NCBI GenBank assembly: GCA_947625375.1
Contig: CANQOC010000009.1
Span: 1 to 64,000, forward strand
Source of the DNA: an uncultured Clostridia bacterium
GTDB lineage: Bacteria > Bacillota > Clostridia > Oscillospirales > Ruminococcaceae
DNA: 64,000 nt
Direction: 5' to 3'
A program made the position numbers and the translations under genes. Of this stretch, positions 18,793 to 27,045 are shown in pieces. The notes beneath the pieces are model-generated. The model worked only from the letters and a program-made list of their open reading frames with translations. It searched no databases and was not told where the DNA came from. The number at the start of each line of letters is the position of its first letter. The first letter of the stretch is position 1.

Positions 18793-19737
18793 CTAATCCT
18801 CCTTCTTTAAAAAATCGCGTATAATCTCTTCGGCGGCGTCGGCAAGCTCATCAAAGCCCGGATATCCGTCCGGCGCAAGCCTTATTGCGCCCTCGCGGCG
18901 CTTGAACCAAGTAATCTGTCTCTTCGCGTACCGCCTTGTCGCTCGCTTTAAGCTGTCAACACAGCTTTCGAGCGCGGCGCTTCCGTCAAAATACGGCGCA
19001 AGCTCTTTATAGCCTATAGCCTGCCTCGCGGTCGCCCTGTCCCCCAAGCCGCAGAACCGCTCGGCTTCGTCCAAGAGACCTTCGGCGAGCATTTTATCAA
19101 CGCGCGCATCGATTCGGTCATAGAGCTTCTGACGGTCGACGTAGTCGAGAATGATATAACAGGCGCTGTAGGGACTTTCGGCGGCGCGGCTGTTCTCAAT
19201 CTGTTCGCTCATGGTGACGCCGGTCTCGCGGTAGATTTCGATTGCGCGGATAATGCGGTTCAGGTTGTTTTCATGAAGCCTGTCCGCTGTCTTCGGGTCA
19301 ATCTCCCGGAGCATTTCGAGGAGATATCCGCTCCCCTTTTCGTCGGCAAGCCTTTTAAGCTCGTCCCTCGTGTCGGTGCGGGTACAGGTCTTTTCAAAGG
19401 ATATGTTATCAATAAGCGAGTCGATATAAAGACCCGTCCCGCCGCAGATTATCGGGAGCTTGTTCCTTCCGGCAATGTCAGAAATCGCCGAGTGCGCCAG
19501 TCCGACATAGTCGGCGACTGAAAATTCCTCGTCGGGTTCAAGGAAGTCGACGATATGGTGCCTTATCCCCGACATCTCCTCGGGGGTCGGCTTTGCGGTG
19601 GCGATGTCCATTCCGCGGTATATCTGCATCGAGTCGGCACAGACAATCTCGCCGTCAAGCCTCCTTGCAAGCTCGACCGAAAGCGCAGTCTTTCCCGATG
19701 CGGTCGGCCCGGCGATGACCGCAATCTTTGTCTTCAT
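18793..19737 (-). CDS. miaA: tRNA dimethylallyltransferase
   Basis: MiaA, 314 residues, adds dimethylallyl to A37 of tRNAs reading U-starting codons. P-loop GPTASGKTA (residues 10-18), DSMQIYRGMDIATAKPT substrate segment and RQAIGYKE near 220 are diagnostic. Its start overlaps mutL by 4 bp. The isoprenoid donor could be supplied by the Dxs/IspA pathway encoded at 35-38 kb. No hfq follows, unlike many miaA loci. Confidence 0.96.
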   Translation of the reverse strand: MKTKIAVIAGPTASGKTALSVELARRLDGEIVCADSMQIYRGMDIATAKPTPEEMSGIRHHIVDFLEPDEEFSVADYVGLAHSAISDIAGRNKLPIICGGTGLYIDSLIDNISFEKTCTRTDTRDELKRLADEKGSGYLLEMLREIDPKTADRLHENNLNRIIRAIEIYRETGVTMSEQIENSRAAESPYSACYIILDYVDRQKLYDRIDARVDKMLAEGLLDEAERFCGLGDRATARQAIGYKELAPYFDGSAALESCVDSLKRATRRYAKRQITWFKRREGAIRLAPDGYPGFDELADAAEEIIRDFLKKED

Positions 19738-21626
19738 ACGATTCTCTTGAACATTCGTTCAAGCTCGCGCTTGGTGAATTTTACAGATACAGGACGCCCG
19801 TGCGGGCAATAGCGAATGTCGTTCTCGGTGACAAGCTTTGCGAGCGCGTCGAGCTCTTCGATGGCGGAGTCGCTGTTCGCCTTGACCGACGCGCGGCATG
19901 CCACCGAGTGAAAAAGCTCGTCAAAGAGGCTGTCGAAGCCGATTAAGTCCCCGACCGCAAGCCTGTCCGCGACGGAGGTCAGAAGGTCGACCGGGTCCTC
20001 GTCGTCAAGGAGCATCGGAATCGAGGTCACGCTGATAAACGGGGCGGTTTTGGCGGTGACGCCGAAGCCGAACTGCTCGAAGACACCGAGGTTTTCACAT
20101 ACCGCCGCATGCCCCCCGAACGAGAGCTCAACCTCAATCGGGTTGATTAAAAGCTGACTCTCAACGTGCGCCTCGTCGACCTTCAGCCTGTTGAAATTAA
20201 GGCGCTCATGCGCGGCGTGCTTGTCAATCAGATACATGTCGTCACCGCACTGCGCGACGATATATGTCTTAAATACCTCGCCGACCGCAACCATAGACGG
20301 CTTCTCATCCTCGTGGACTGCGGGCGGCTCCTCCTTTTTCGGAGGCTGTATGTCCGGACGTATGTATTTATAAGAACGCTCCGGCTTTACCGTAACCGTA
20401 TTCTTCGGCTTTTGGTCCTCTTGGGTGAAGTCATAGCCGTCGGGCATCAGGTATTCCTGCCTGCTGACGGATTCTTCGCTGCCGACCTGCGGGAATACGA
20501 AGTCTTTTATGACCGCCGAAGACGCGCCGAACGTAAACTGCTGAAAATCTTCCTTCGGCTCGGGAGCCTTTAATATCTGTTCATCGGATAGGGTGGAGCG
20601 CTTTTTCAGCGCGTCGTCAATCTGTGCCTCAACGTCTCTGTCGTTGACCATAAGCGCGTTCTTCACGCCGAAATAGATGGCGTCGAAAATCGGCTTCGGG
20701 TCGCTGAAACGGATTTCCGACTTGGTCGGATGGGCGTTGACGTCGGTGCTCGCGGGGTCGATGTCTATCATAAGCACACAGCCGGGGAATTTTCCGACCA
20801 TGATGATGTTGCGGTATGCCTCTTCGAGCGCGGCGGTGAAAACCTGTGCCCGAACGCTGCGGTGATTTACAAAGAAATACTGCTGCGAGCGGTTGGCGCG
20901 TGAAAGAAGCGGCTTTGTGACGCAGCCTGAAATGTTGACGCCGTTATAGCTGTATTCAACGGGGAGCGCCGCCGCGTAAAACTGCTGTCCGAGGACGGCA
21001 TATACCGCCGACATAAGCTTTCCGTCGCCCGAGGTCAGGATTTCGGTCTTGTTGTTTCTGATGAATCTGAAGGATATTTCGGGGTGAGAAAGCGCAAGCC
21101 TCGAGACGACGTTTGCGACCGAGTTGGCCTCGGTGACGTCCTTGCCGAGAAACTTAAGCCTTGCGGGGACGTTATAGAAGAGGTCGCGGACGACAATCGT
21201 CGTCCCGTCCTTACAGCCGCAGTCCTCATAAACGGTGTCCTTTCCGCCCTCGATGCAGTATCTGATGCCGTTTTCGCTGTCGGGGCACTTCGACATCGTC
21301 TCGACCTTCGAGACCGCGCATATTGAAGCAAGAGCCTCGCCTCGGAAGCCGAGCGTGAGGATTGATTCAAGGTCGTCGCGGGTGCGTATCTTCGAGGTGG
21401 CATGCCGCAAAAACGCCCTCGGAAGGTCGTCCGAGGCGATGCCGCTGCCGTTGTCGGTGACGCGCATATAGGTCTTGCCGCCGTTTTTTATCTCGACGGC
21501 AATCGACGTCGCGCCCGCGTCTATTGAATTTTCGACAAGCTCTTTGATGACGCTTGCGGGGCGTTCGATGACCTCTCCCGCCGCAATCAGCTCGCAGATG
21601 CTTTCATCAAGAATGTGAATACTCAC
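19734..21626 (-). CDS. mutL: DNA mismatch repair protein MutL
   Basis: A 630-residue MutL: N-terminal GHKL ATPase (VENSIDAGAT, GFRGEALASI), transducer domain to about residue 330, flexible linker, and a C-terminal dimerisation/endonuclease domain. The endonuclease motif reads DKHAAHERLNFN (consensus DQHA-x2-E-x4-E) and the late CPHGRP motif is present, so it is a nicking-type MutL with two changed motif positions. GTG start with AAGGAG 8 nt upstream. Cotranscribed with mutS (12-bp gap). Confidence 0.96.
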   Translation of the reverse strand: MSIHILDESICELIAAGEVIERPASVIKELVENSIDAGATSIAVEIKNGGKTYMRVTDNGSGIASDDLPRAFLRHATSKIRTRDDLESILTLGFRGEALASICAVSKVETMSKCPDSENGIRYCIEGGKDTVYEDCGCKDGTTIVVRDLFYNVPARLKFLGKDVTEANSVANVVSRLALSHPEISFRFIRNNKTEILTSGDGKLMSAVYAVLGQQFYAAALPVEYSYNGVNISGCVTKPLLSRANRSQQYFFVNHRSVRAQVFTAALEEAYRNIIMVGKFPGCVLMIDIDPASTDVNAHPTKSEIRFSDPKPIFDAIYFGVKNALMVNDRDVEAQIDDALKKRSTLSDEQILKAPEPKEDFQQFTFGASSAVIKDFVFPQVGSEESVSRQEYLMPDGYDFTQEDQKPKNTVTVKPERSYKYIRPDIQPPKKEEPPAVHEDEKPSMVAVGEVFKTYIVAQCGDDMYLIDKHAAHERLNFNRLKVDEAHVESQLLINPIEVELSFGGHAAVCENLGVFEQFGFGVTAKTAPFISVTSIPMLLDDEDPVDLLTSVADRLAVGDLIGFDSLFDELFHSVACRASVKANSDSAIEELDALAKLVTENDIRYCPHGRPVSVKFTKRELERMFKRIV

Positions 21627-21638
21627 TATTCCTTCTCC

Positions 21639-24227
21639 TTATATGCTTGTTGTAACCTCGCGCATAAGCTCGCGGAGCTCCGAGTCCGAAAGCTCGTCGA
21701 TGTTGGTCTTTCTCAGCTTATTGAGAGCGTCGTTTTCACTGAGGCGCTCAAAGGACAGCTGCCCCGACTGCTCGTCGGACTTCGCTTCCTGCTCTGTCTT
21801 GGTTTCAAGGGTGGATAAAATCGCCCTTGCGCGGTTTATAAGCTTTTGGGGCAGTCCCGCAAGCTTTGCGACCTCGATGCCGTAGCTCTCGTCGACGCCG
21901 CCGCGGACAATCTTCCTTAAGAATCTCACCCCGTCGCCGCTTCTCTTAACCGCGACGCTGTAGTTCAGGACGCCGTCGACCTCGCCTTCGAGCGATATAA
22001 GCTCATGATAGTGCGTCGCGAAGAGGGTCTTGCAGCCTATGAGCTTCGGGTCGGCAATGTATTCCGCGACCGAGCGGGCAATGCTGATGCCGTCATAGGT
22101 CGAAGTCCCCCGCCCGACCTCGTCGAGAATCACAAGGCTGTTCTTGGTGGCGTTTCTGACGATTTCGGCGACCTCGCTCATCTCGACCATAAACGTCGAC
22201 TGCCCCGCGGTCAGGTCGTCCGAGGCGCCGACGCGGGTGAAAATGCGGTCGACGACGGATATCTTAGCGTAATCCGCAGGGACAAAGCAGCCGATTTGCG
22301 CCATAAGGACTATCAGCGCAACCTGCCTCATATATGTAGACTTTCCGGACATATTCGGCCCGGTGATGATTGCCATTCGGTTAGAAGATAGGTCGAGATA
22401 GGTGTCGTTCGGGACGAAGAATTCGTCCTCAAGAGTCAGCTCGACGACGGGGTGACGCCCGTTTTTGATGTTGATGATGCCGTCAATCGCGATTTCCGGC
22501 TTGGTGTACCGGTTCGCGATTGCGACGTTGGCGAACGAACAGAGGACGTCGACGGTGGCGACGGCGGCGGCGGTATCCTGTACTTCGCCGAGCCTGTCTG
22601 CGCAGAATTCCCTTACCTCGGCGAAGATGTCGCTCTCGAGCTGTGTAATCTTTTCGGACGCGCCGAGAATCATCTCCTCGGTGTTCTTAAGCTCCTCGGT
22701 GACAAAGCGCTCGGCGTTCGCAAGCGTCTGTTTTCTAATGTAGTCATTCGGGACAAGGTCATAGAACGACCGCGTCACCTCAATATAGTATCCGAATACG
22801 CGGTTATAGCCGACCTTAAGGTTTCGTATGCCGGTGCGCTCGCGCTCGCGCTCAACTATCTCCTGAATGATTCCCTCGCCGTTGTTCTTGATGTCTCTCA
22901 GCTTATCGAGCTCGGCGTTAAAGCCGTCGCGGATAACTCCGCCGTCTTTCATCGCCGCCGGAGGCTCGTCGACGATTGCCGCCGAAATGAGGTCTTTGAT
23001 TTCACCGAGCGGCGAAATCTGCGCGTCAAGGTCGTTCAAGAGCTTCGACTTAAACCCCGAAAGCTGTTCTTTGATTATCGGGAGGCGTTCGGCGGTCAGC
23101 ATAAGAGACCGCAAATCCTGCGGCGTCGCGGTCTTATACATGACGCGGGTCATAAGGCGCTCAAGGTCGTACACCCCGCCGAGCGAGTCGGTCAGGATTC
23201 CGAGCGACGAGCCGCTTTCGGTCAGCTCGCCGACGGCGTCAAGGCGCTGTATTATCCGGTACGGACTTAAAAGCGGCTGTTCCACAAAGGAGCGGAGCAT
23301 TCGCCGCCCCATCGACGTCTTTGTGCGGTCGATAACCCAGAGGAGCGAGCCTTTTTTGTCGCCGGTGCGCATAGTCTTAAGGATTTCGAGGTTCGTCCTC
23401 GCGGTATAGCCGAGCTGCATAACCTGTTCGTCCTCGTGAAGCTCGATTTTCGAGAAGCGGCCGATGCTGACCCGCTGTGTATCGCAGATATAGCCGCAGA
23501 AGGCCGCGACCGCACAGAGCGCCGGGTCGCCCTCACAGAGACCGATGCTCTCTATGCTGTCGGCCGAAAACTGCTTCAGAATGTCCTCGCGGCGGTTATA
23601 AGGGTCGAAGTCGCGCTCGGGAAGCGTCGAGACGCCGGTCCGAAGCTTTGTCTTTATGAACTTTGTGACCGAGTCGAGCGCCAAAAAGTTCGGCTGACAG
23701 ATAATCTCGGCGGGATTGAAGCGCGAAATCCTGTCAATAATCTGCTGCTCGCGGTCCTTGCCGCTTATGCGGAAAAGATGCGCCTCGCCGGTCGACATGT
23801 CCGCCATGCAGATACAGGCGTCGGCGCCGCTCAGATATACCGAGCAGAGCCAGTTATTCTGTCCCTCGTCGAGCATCGAGCTGTCGGTAAGGGTCCCGGG
23901 GGTGACGATTCTGACGATGTCGCGTTTGACGATTCCCTTTGCGAGCGCGGGGTCCTCCATCTGTTCACAGATGACGACGTTATAGCCGTTCTCGATGAGT
24001 TTTTTGATGTAGAAGTCACAGGCATGAAACGGCACGCCGCACATCGGGGCGCGCTCGTCGAGTCCGCAGTCCTTTCCGGTCAGGGCGAGGTCAAGGACCT
24101 TTGACGCCTCGATGGCGTCGTCGAAGAACATCTCGTAGAAGTCTCCGAGACGGAAAAAGACTATCTTATCCATGTGCGCCTTCTTGAATTCGACGTATTG
24201 CCTCATTCCTTGGGACAGCCTTGACAT
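21639..24227 (-). CDS. mutS: DNA mismatch repair protein MutS
   Basis: An 862-residue MutS: mismatch-reading FFRLGDFYEMF (Phe-x-Glu motif region near residue 27), connector, lever/clamp, and C-terminal ABC-type ATPase with Walker A GPNMSGKST, Walker B SLVILDEVGRGT and TLFATHYHEL. Recognises mispairs and loads MutL. I chose the ATG at 24227, matching family N-termini, although its ribosome site is weak. In-frame GTG (24263) and TTG (24254) upstream would add 12 or 9 residues. Confidence 0.96.
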   Translation of the reverse strand: MSRLSQGMRQYVEFKKAHMDKIVFFRLGDFYEMFFDDAIEASKVLDLALTGKDCGLDERAPMCGVPFHACDFYIKKLIENGYNVVICEQMEDPALAKGIVKRDIVRIVTPGTLTDSSMLDEGQNNWLCSVYLSGADACICMADMSTGEAHLFRISGKDREQQIIDRISRFNPAEIICQPNFLALDSVTKFIKTKLRTGVSTLPERDFDPYNRREDILKQFSADSIESIGLCEGDPALCAVAAFCGYICDTQRVSIGRFSKIELHEDEQVMQLGYTARTNLEILKTMRTGDKKGSLLWVIDRTKTSMGRRMLRSFVEQPLLSPYRIIQRLDAVGELTESGSSLGILTDSLGGVYDLERLMTRVMYKTATPQDLRSLMLTAERLPIIKEQLSGFKSKLLNDLDAQISPLGEIKDLISAAIVDEPPAAMKDGGVIRDGFNAELDKLRDIKNNGEGIIQEIVERERERTGIRNLKVGYNRVFGYYIEVTRSFYDLVPNDYIRKQTLANAERFVTEELKNTEEMILGASEKITQLESDIFAEVREFCADRLGEVQDTAAAVATVDVLCSFANVAIANRYTKPEIAIDGIINIKNGRHPVVELTLEDEFFVPNDTYLDLSSNRMAIITGPNMSGKSTYMRQVALIVLMAQIGCFVPADYAKISVVDRIFTRVGASDDLTAGQSTFMVEMSEVAEIVRNATKNSLVILDEVGRGTSTYDGISIARSVAEYIADPKLIGCKTLFATHYHELISLEGEVDGVLNYSVAVKRSGDGVRFLRKIVRGGVDESYGIEVAKLAGLPQKLINRARAILSTLETKTEQEAKSDEQSGQLSFERLSENDALNKLRKTNIDELSDSELRELMREVTTSI

Positions 24228-24294
24228 ATCAATGTCTTTCAGCAGCAGTGCCAACCGTTTCACCCTCTGTCAAAATTTTCTTTCGTCTTCGCTA

Positions 24295-24696
24295 TCAGTG
24301 GCACCCGCCGCAGGTCGAGCAGCTTCCGGTGCAGTTCTTGGGTTCACAGGTTTCGGGGTCTTCGCCGTTCGCCGACATCTGAAGGATACCCGTAACCTCA
24401 ATCATAAGGTCGTCCATCTCCTGCTTTGCGTCGTTGAATGCCGCCATATTGGGGTTTTCCATAATCTTTCCGTAGAGCTCGCGGATTTTAAGGTTCATGT
24501 CAGCAATCTTGTCCTGGTCCTTGTCGGTCTTGGACATTTCGCGGTTAAGCTGCATTCTTCCCATGTTAAACTCGCCGATGAGCTTCTGGAGCTCCTCGTC
24601 GGCGTCGTTGTTGTTGCGCGCGGTGATATAGGCGGAATATCTTTCGTCCGCCTGTATAGCTTTGCCGAGCTGTCTTGTGAGTTCGATTACGTTCAT
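24295..24696 (-). CDS. YlbF/YmcA-family protein with C-terminal cysteine cluster
   Basis: A 133-residue helical YlbF/YmcA-family protein. In B. subtilis YlbF, YmcA and YaaT form a complex that carries [4Fe-4S] clusters and influences RNase Y-dependent mRNA processing, biofilm, competence and sporulation. The core covers residues 1-108. The tail holds Cys117, 122, 126, 129, 132 and a terminal His133, likely a metal or Fe-S site. It heads the mutS-mutL-miaA unit, an arrangement seen in other Clostridia. Which of the YlbF/YmcA paralogues it is cannot be told. Confidence 0.85.
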   Translation of the reverse strand: MNVIELTRQLGKAIQADERYSAYITARNNNDADEELQKLIGEFNMGRMQLNREMSKTDKDQDKIADMNLKIRELYGKIMENPNMAAFNDAKQEMDDLMIEVTGILQMSANGEDPETCEPKNCTGSCSTCGGCH

Positions 24697-24728
24697 AGTT
24701 ATATCTCCTCTAAAATAAAGTCTGTCTT

Positions 24729-24757
24729 AGTATACCACAACTTGTAGAAAAATTCAA
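24729..24757 (-). promoter_or_regulatory. Sigma-A promoter of ylbF-like/mutS/mutL operon
   Basis: Minus strand: TTGAAT (24752-24757), 17-bp spacer, TATACT (24729-24734), with the start codon 33 bp further on and GAGGAGAT as ribosome site. Confidence 0.75.
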
Positions 24758-24804
24758 TACTCTTTTTTCTAAATATTGCGAAAATGACAGATGAAAGAAA
24801 AATG

Positions 24805-24833
24805 TTGAAAATCGGTGCGGAATGTGATATACT
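24805..24833 (+). promoter_or_regulatory. Sigma-A promoter of dnaD-like/dnaI-like operon
   Basis: TTGAAA (24805-24810), 17-bp spacer, TATACT (24828-24833). It is divergent from the ylbF promoter, with 47 bp between the two -35 elements. Its position rules out the in-frame GTG at 24815 as start of the downstream gene. Confidence 0.78.
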
Positions 24834-24859
24834 TGTTTTACTGCATCGGGGGTGATGAC

Positions 24860-25804
24860 TTGACCTTAAAACTCAATTACGGCGGGTGGAAACGGTATTT
24901 CTCGGTTCCCTGCGCCGTGGCGGACAGCTGGCTGAAGCTCGCCGACGGTCCCGCGCTCAAGCTTATCCTATATATTCTTTCCTGCGACGGCACTCCGAGC
25001 CTCGACGGCGCGCTTTCCGCAACCGGACTGAGCCGCGAAAGCATCGACGAAGCGGTATCGTTCTGGAAGAGCCTCGGCGTCCTCTGTGATGATGACGGAA
25101 AAACCGACGCCGTTCCCGCGGCAGAACCCGAAAAATCGCCGGAAGCGCCGTCTGCCGCATCCGCGCCGAAGATTGTCCGCACGGGGTATCACCCGAAGGA
25201 CATCGCAGAAATGCTCCTCTCGGACGCCGAGCTTAAAGAGCTGTTCGGCGAGGCGGAGTCGACCCTCGGACGCCTTTTGAAGCACGCCGACCATGAAACG
25301 CTGATTTCACTTCGGGACTACTACGGCTTCGGCGACGAGTCAATCGTACTCATTCTCGGTTACTGCGCCGACCTCGGGAAGACGTCGGCAAGGTATTACG
25401 AAAGCGTCGCGAAGAGTCTCTATGAAAAAGGCTGTACCGAGTTCCACCAAATCGAGCGCGAATTTGAGGCACAAAGGGAGCGGCACAGCTTTGAGGGCAT
25501 GGTGAAGAGCGACTTCGGCATCGACGTAAAGCTATCGCCGAAGCAGTCGGAGCTTATCGAGTCATGGAAAGAAATGGGATTCGGCATAGAGATGATATCC
25601 CTCGCGCGGACAAAGTGCGTCGACTCAATCAACAAGCTGTCTTTCCCATATATCAACAAAATACTTAAATCATGGCAGGACAAGGGGTATTTCACCCCCG
25701 AGGCCGCCGAAGCCGACGTTAAACCCCAAAAGTCAAATGAGCACAGCTTCGACATGGACGAGTTCGACCTGTTCACGCTCGGGACGGATAAGGAGAAGAA
25801 ATGA
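24860..25804 (+). CDS. DnaD-domain primosome/helicase-loading protein
   Basis: A 314-residue protein with an N-terminal winged-helix region (LKLILYILSCDG ... LSRESIDEAVSFW), an Ala/Pro-rich linker, and two DnaB_2/DnaD C-terminal-type domains (about 130-200 and 215-285; note YINKILKSWQDKGY). Such proteins help open the origin or restart forks and recruit the helicase loader. I chose the TTG at 24860 because GGGGGTGAT (24847-24855) is just upstream and the promoter lies 27 bp before it. Its stop overlaps the loader gene (ATGA), supporting joint action. Confidence 0.85.
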   Translation: MTLKLNYGGWKRYFSVPCAVADSWLKLADGPALKLILYILSCDGTPSLDGALSATGLSRESIDEAVSFWKSLGVLCDDDGKTDAVPAAEPEKSPEAPSAASAPKIVRTGYHPKDIAEMLLSDAELKELFGEAESTLGRLLKHADHETLISLRDYYGFGDESIVLILGYCADLGKTSARYYESVAKSLYEKGCTEFHQIEREFEAQRERHSFEGMVKSDFGIDVKLSPKQSELIESWKEMGFGIEMISLARTKCVDSINKLSFPYINKILKSWQDKGYFTPEAAEADVKPQKSNEHSFDMDEFDLFTLGTDKEKK

Positions 25805-26802
25805 CATATTCAAACGAAGTTATAAAGCTTGCGTATGACGAGCTCGAACGCCGCCGGAACGAATCCGCCGCGCTCCGCGACATGCGCGTCGAGGAAATCA
25901 GGACCGGCTATCCCGAGATATACCGCGTCTATTCCGCGATTACGTCGACAAAGGACCGCCTTGCCGAAGTCATCTTTTCAAAAAAGGGCGACGCAAGGGC
26001 CGAAATCGAAAAAATCCGCGACGAAAACCTTAAGTGTCAGTCCGAGCTTAAGCGCCTTCTTCGGGCGTTCTCGCTCCCCGAGGACTATCTCGACCGAAAA
26101 TATCACTGCCCGGTTTGCTGCGACTCCGGCGTCAAGGACGGCAACCGCTGTGAATGTGTGACCGCGCTTCTCGACAGGTTCGCGGTCGAAAAGCTGAATG
26201 AGCAGTGCAAGATAAAGCTCGGCAGCTTCGCCGCCTTCGACATAAGCTACTACCCCGAGAGCTATGAATACCGCGGACAGACCGTCAACGCGCGGGAAAA
26301 GATGAGTGAAAACCTCAGATTCTGCATGGACTACGCCAAAAACTTCGGCCCCGACTCGGTAAGCCTGTTTATGTACGGCCGAACCGGTCTCGGGAAGACG
26401 TTTTTGTCCGGCTGTATCGCGAACGAGCTTTTACAGCGCGGCATAAGCGTTGCGTTCGACTCGATTCAGAACTATCTGAGACAGATTGAGAACGAGCACT
26501 TCGGGCGCTCCGACGGCGTCACCGACACCTTGCAGACGCTCCTCAACGCCGACCTCGCGATTCTCGACGACCTCGGAAGCGAATTCGGGTCGCAGTTTAA
26601 TTCGTCCGCAATCTATAACATCATCAACTCGCGGCTGAACATGGGCAAGCCGACGATAGTCAGCTCGAACCTTCTGCTCGAAGAGCTGACACAGAAATAC
26701 GACGACAGGATTATATCCCGCCTGACCGGAATGTTCTATACCGTAAGGTTCATCGGCGAGGACATCAGGCAAATCAAGCGCAGAAAGGGCATTTTTTCAT
26801 AA
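25801..26802 (+). CDS. DnaI/DnaC-like ATPase, helicase loader
   Basis: A 333-residue AAA+ protein: N-terminal helical helicase-binding region, a Cys cluster (Cys103, 106, 107, 117, 119: CPVCC ... CEC) like the zinc site of DnaI, then Walker A GRTGLGKT (193-200) and Walker B LAILDDLG (near 253). It loads the replicative helicase at origins or stalled forks. Coupled to the DnaD-like gene by a 4-bp overlap and followed by a strong terminator, so this is a two-gene operon. Confidence 0.9.
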   Translation: MTYSNEVIKLAYDELERRRNESAALRDMRVEEIRTGYPEIYRVYSAITSTKDRLAEVIFSKKGDARAEIEKIRDENLKCQSELKRLLRAFSLPEDYLDRKYHCPVCCDSGVKDGNRCECVTALLDRFAVEKLNEQCKIKLGSFAAFDISYYPESYEYRGQTVNAREKMSENLRFCMDYAKNFGPDSVSLFMYGRTGLGKTFLSGCIANELLQRGISVAFDSIQNYLRQIENEHFGRSDGVTDTLQTLLNADLAILDDLGSEFGSQFNSSAIYNIINSRLNMGKPTIVSSNLLLEELTQKYDDRIISRLTGMFYTVRFIGEDIRQIKRRKGIFS

Positions 26803-26806
26803 GACA

Positions 26807-26832
26807 AAGGGGAGCGGCGCTCCCCTCTTTTT
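26807..26832 (+). terminator. Intrinsic terminator of dnaD-like/dnaI-like operon
   Basis: GGGGAGC (26809-26815) pairs with GCTCCCC (26819-26825) across a 3-nt loop, followed by TCTTTTT. It begins 5 bp after the stop codon. Confidence 0.88.
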
Positions 26833-26845
26833 GCGGTTATACATG

Positions 26846-26879
26846 AAAAAGCGGCATCTTCGGGAGAAAATGCCGCTTT
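26846..26879 (-). terminator. Intrinsic terminator of tRNA-His
   Basis: AAAGCGGCAT/ATGCCGCTTT form a 10-bp stem (26848-26857 with 26870-26879). Read on the minus strand the 3' arm runs into TTTTT, so it terminates the tRNA transcript. It lies 11 bp from the CCA end and faces the terminator of the convergent operon. Confidence 0.85.
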
Positions 26880-26890
26880 GATTTTAAATG

Positions 26891-26967
26891 TGGGGTGGAT
26901 AGTCGGATTCGAACCGACGGTCTTCAGAACCACAATCTGACGCGTTAACCAACTACGCTATATCCAC
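26891..26967 (-). tRNA. tRNA-His (GTG anticodon)
   Basis: The minus strand folds into a full cloverleaf: acceptor GTGGATA/TATCCAC, D arm with AGTTGGTTA, anticodon arm TCAGA-TTGTGGT-TCTGA giving anticodon GTG, T arm GTCGG-TTCGAAT-CCGAC. Discriminator is C and CCA is encoded (26891-26893). The base before G1 (26968) is G, supplying the G-1 identity element opposite C73 of bacterial tRNA-His. Single-gene transcription unit with its own promoter and terminator. Confidence 0.97.
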
Positions 26968-26998
26968 CGTATCGCCGTCCGCCGGGACAGCGATATGT

Positions 26999-27027
26999 AT
27001 TATAACATATGAAAATCCAAAAATCAA
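26999..27027 (-). promoter_or_regulatory. Sigma-A promoter of tRNA-His
   Basis: Minus strand: TTGATT (27022-27027), 17-bp spacer, perfect TATAAT (26999-27004), 31 bp before the tRNA 5' end. The short leader can form a small GC-rich hairpin (ATCGC ... GCGAT). Confidence 0.85.
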
Positions 27028-27045
27028 TACTTTTATAAAAATTTT

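Noticed and set aside
24815..24859. GTG start for the DnaD-domain protein
   Set aside because: It falls between the -35 and -10 boxes of the promoter and has no ribosome site.
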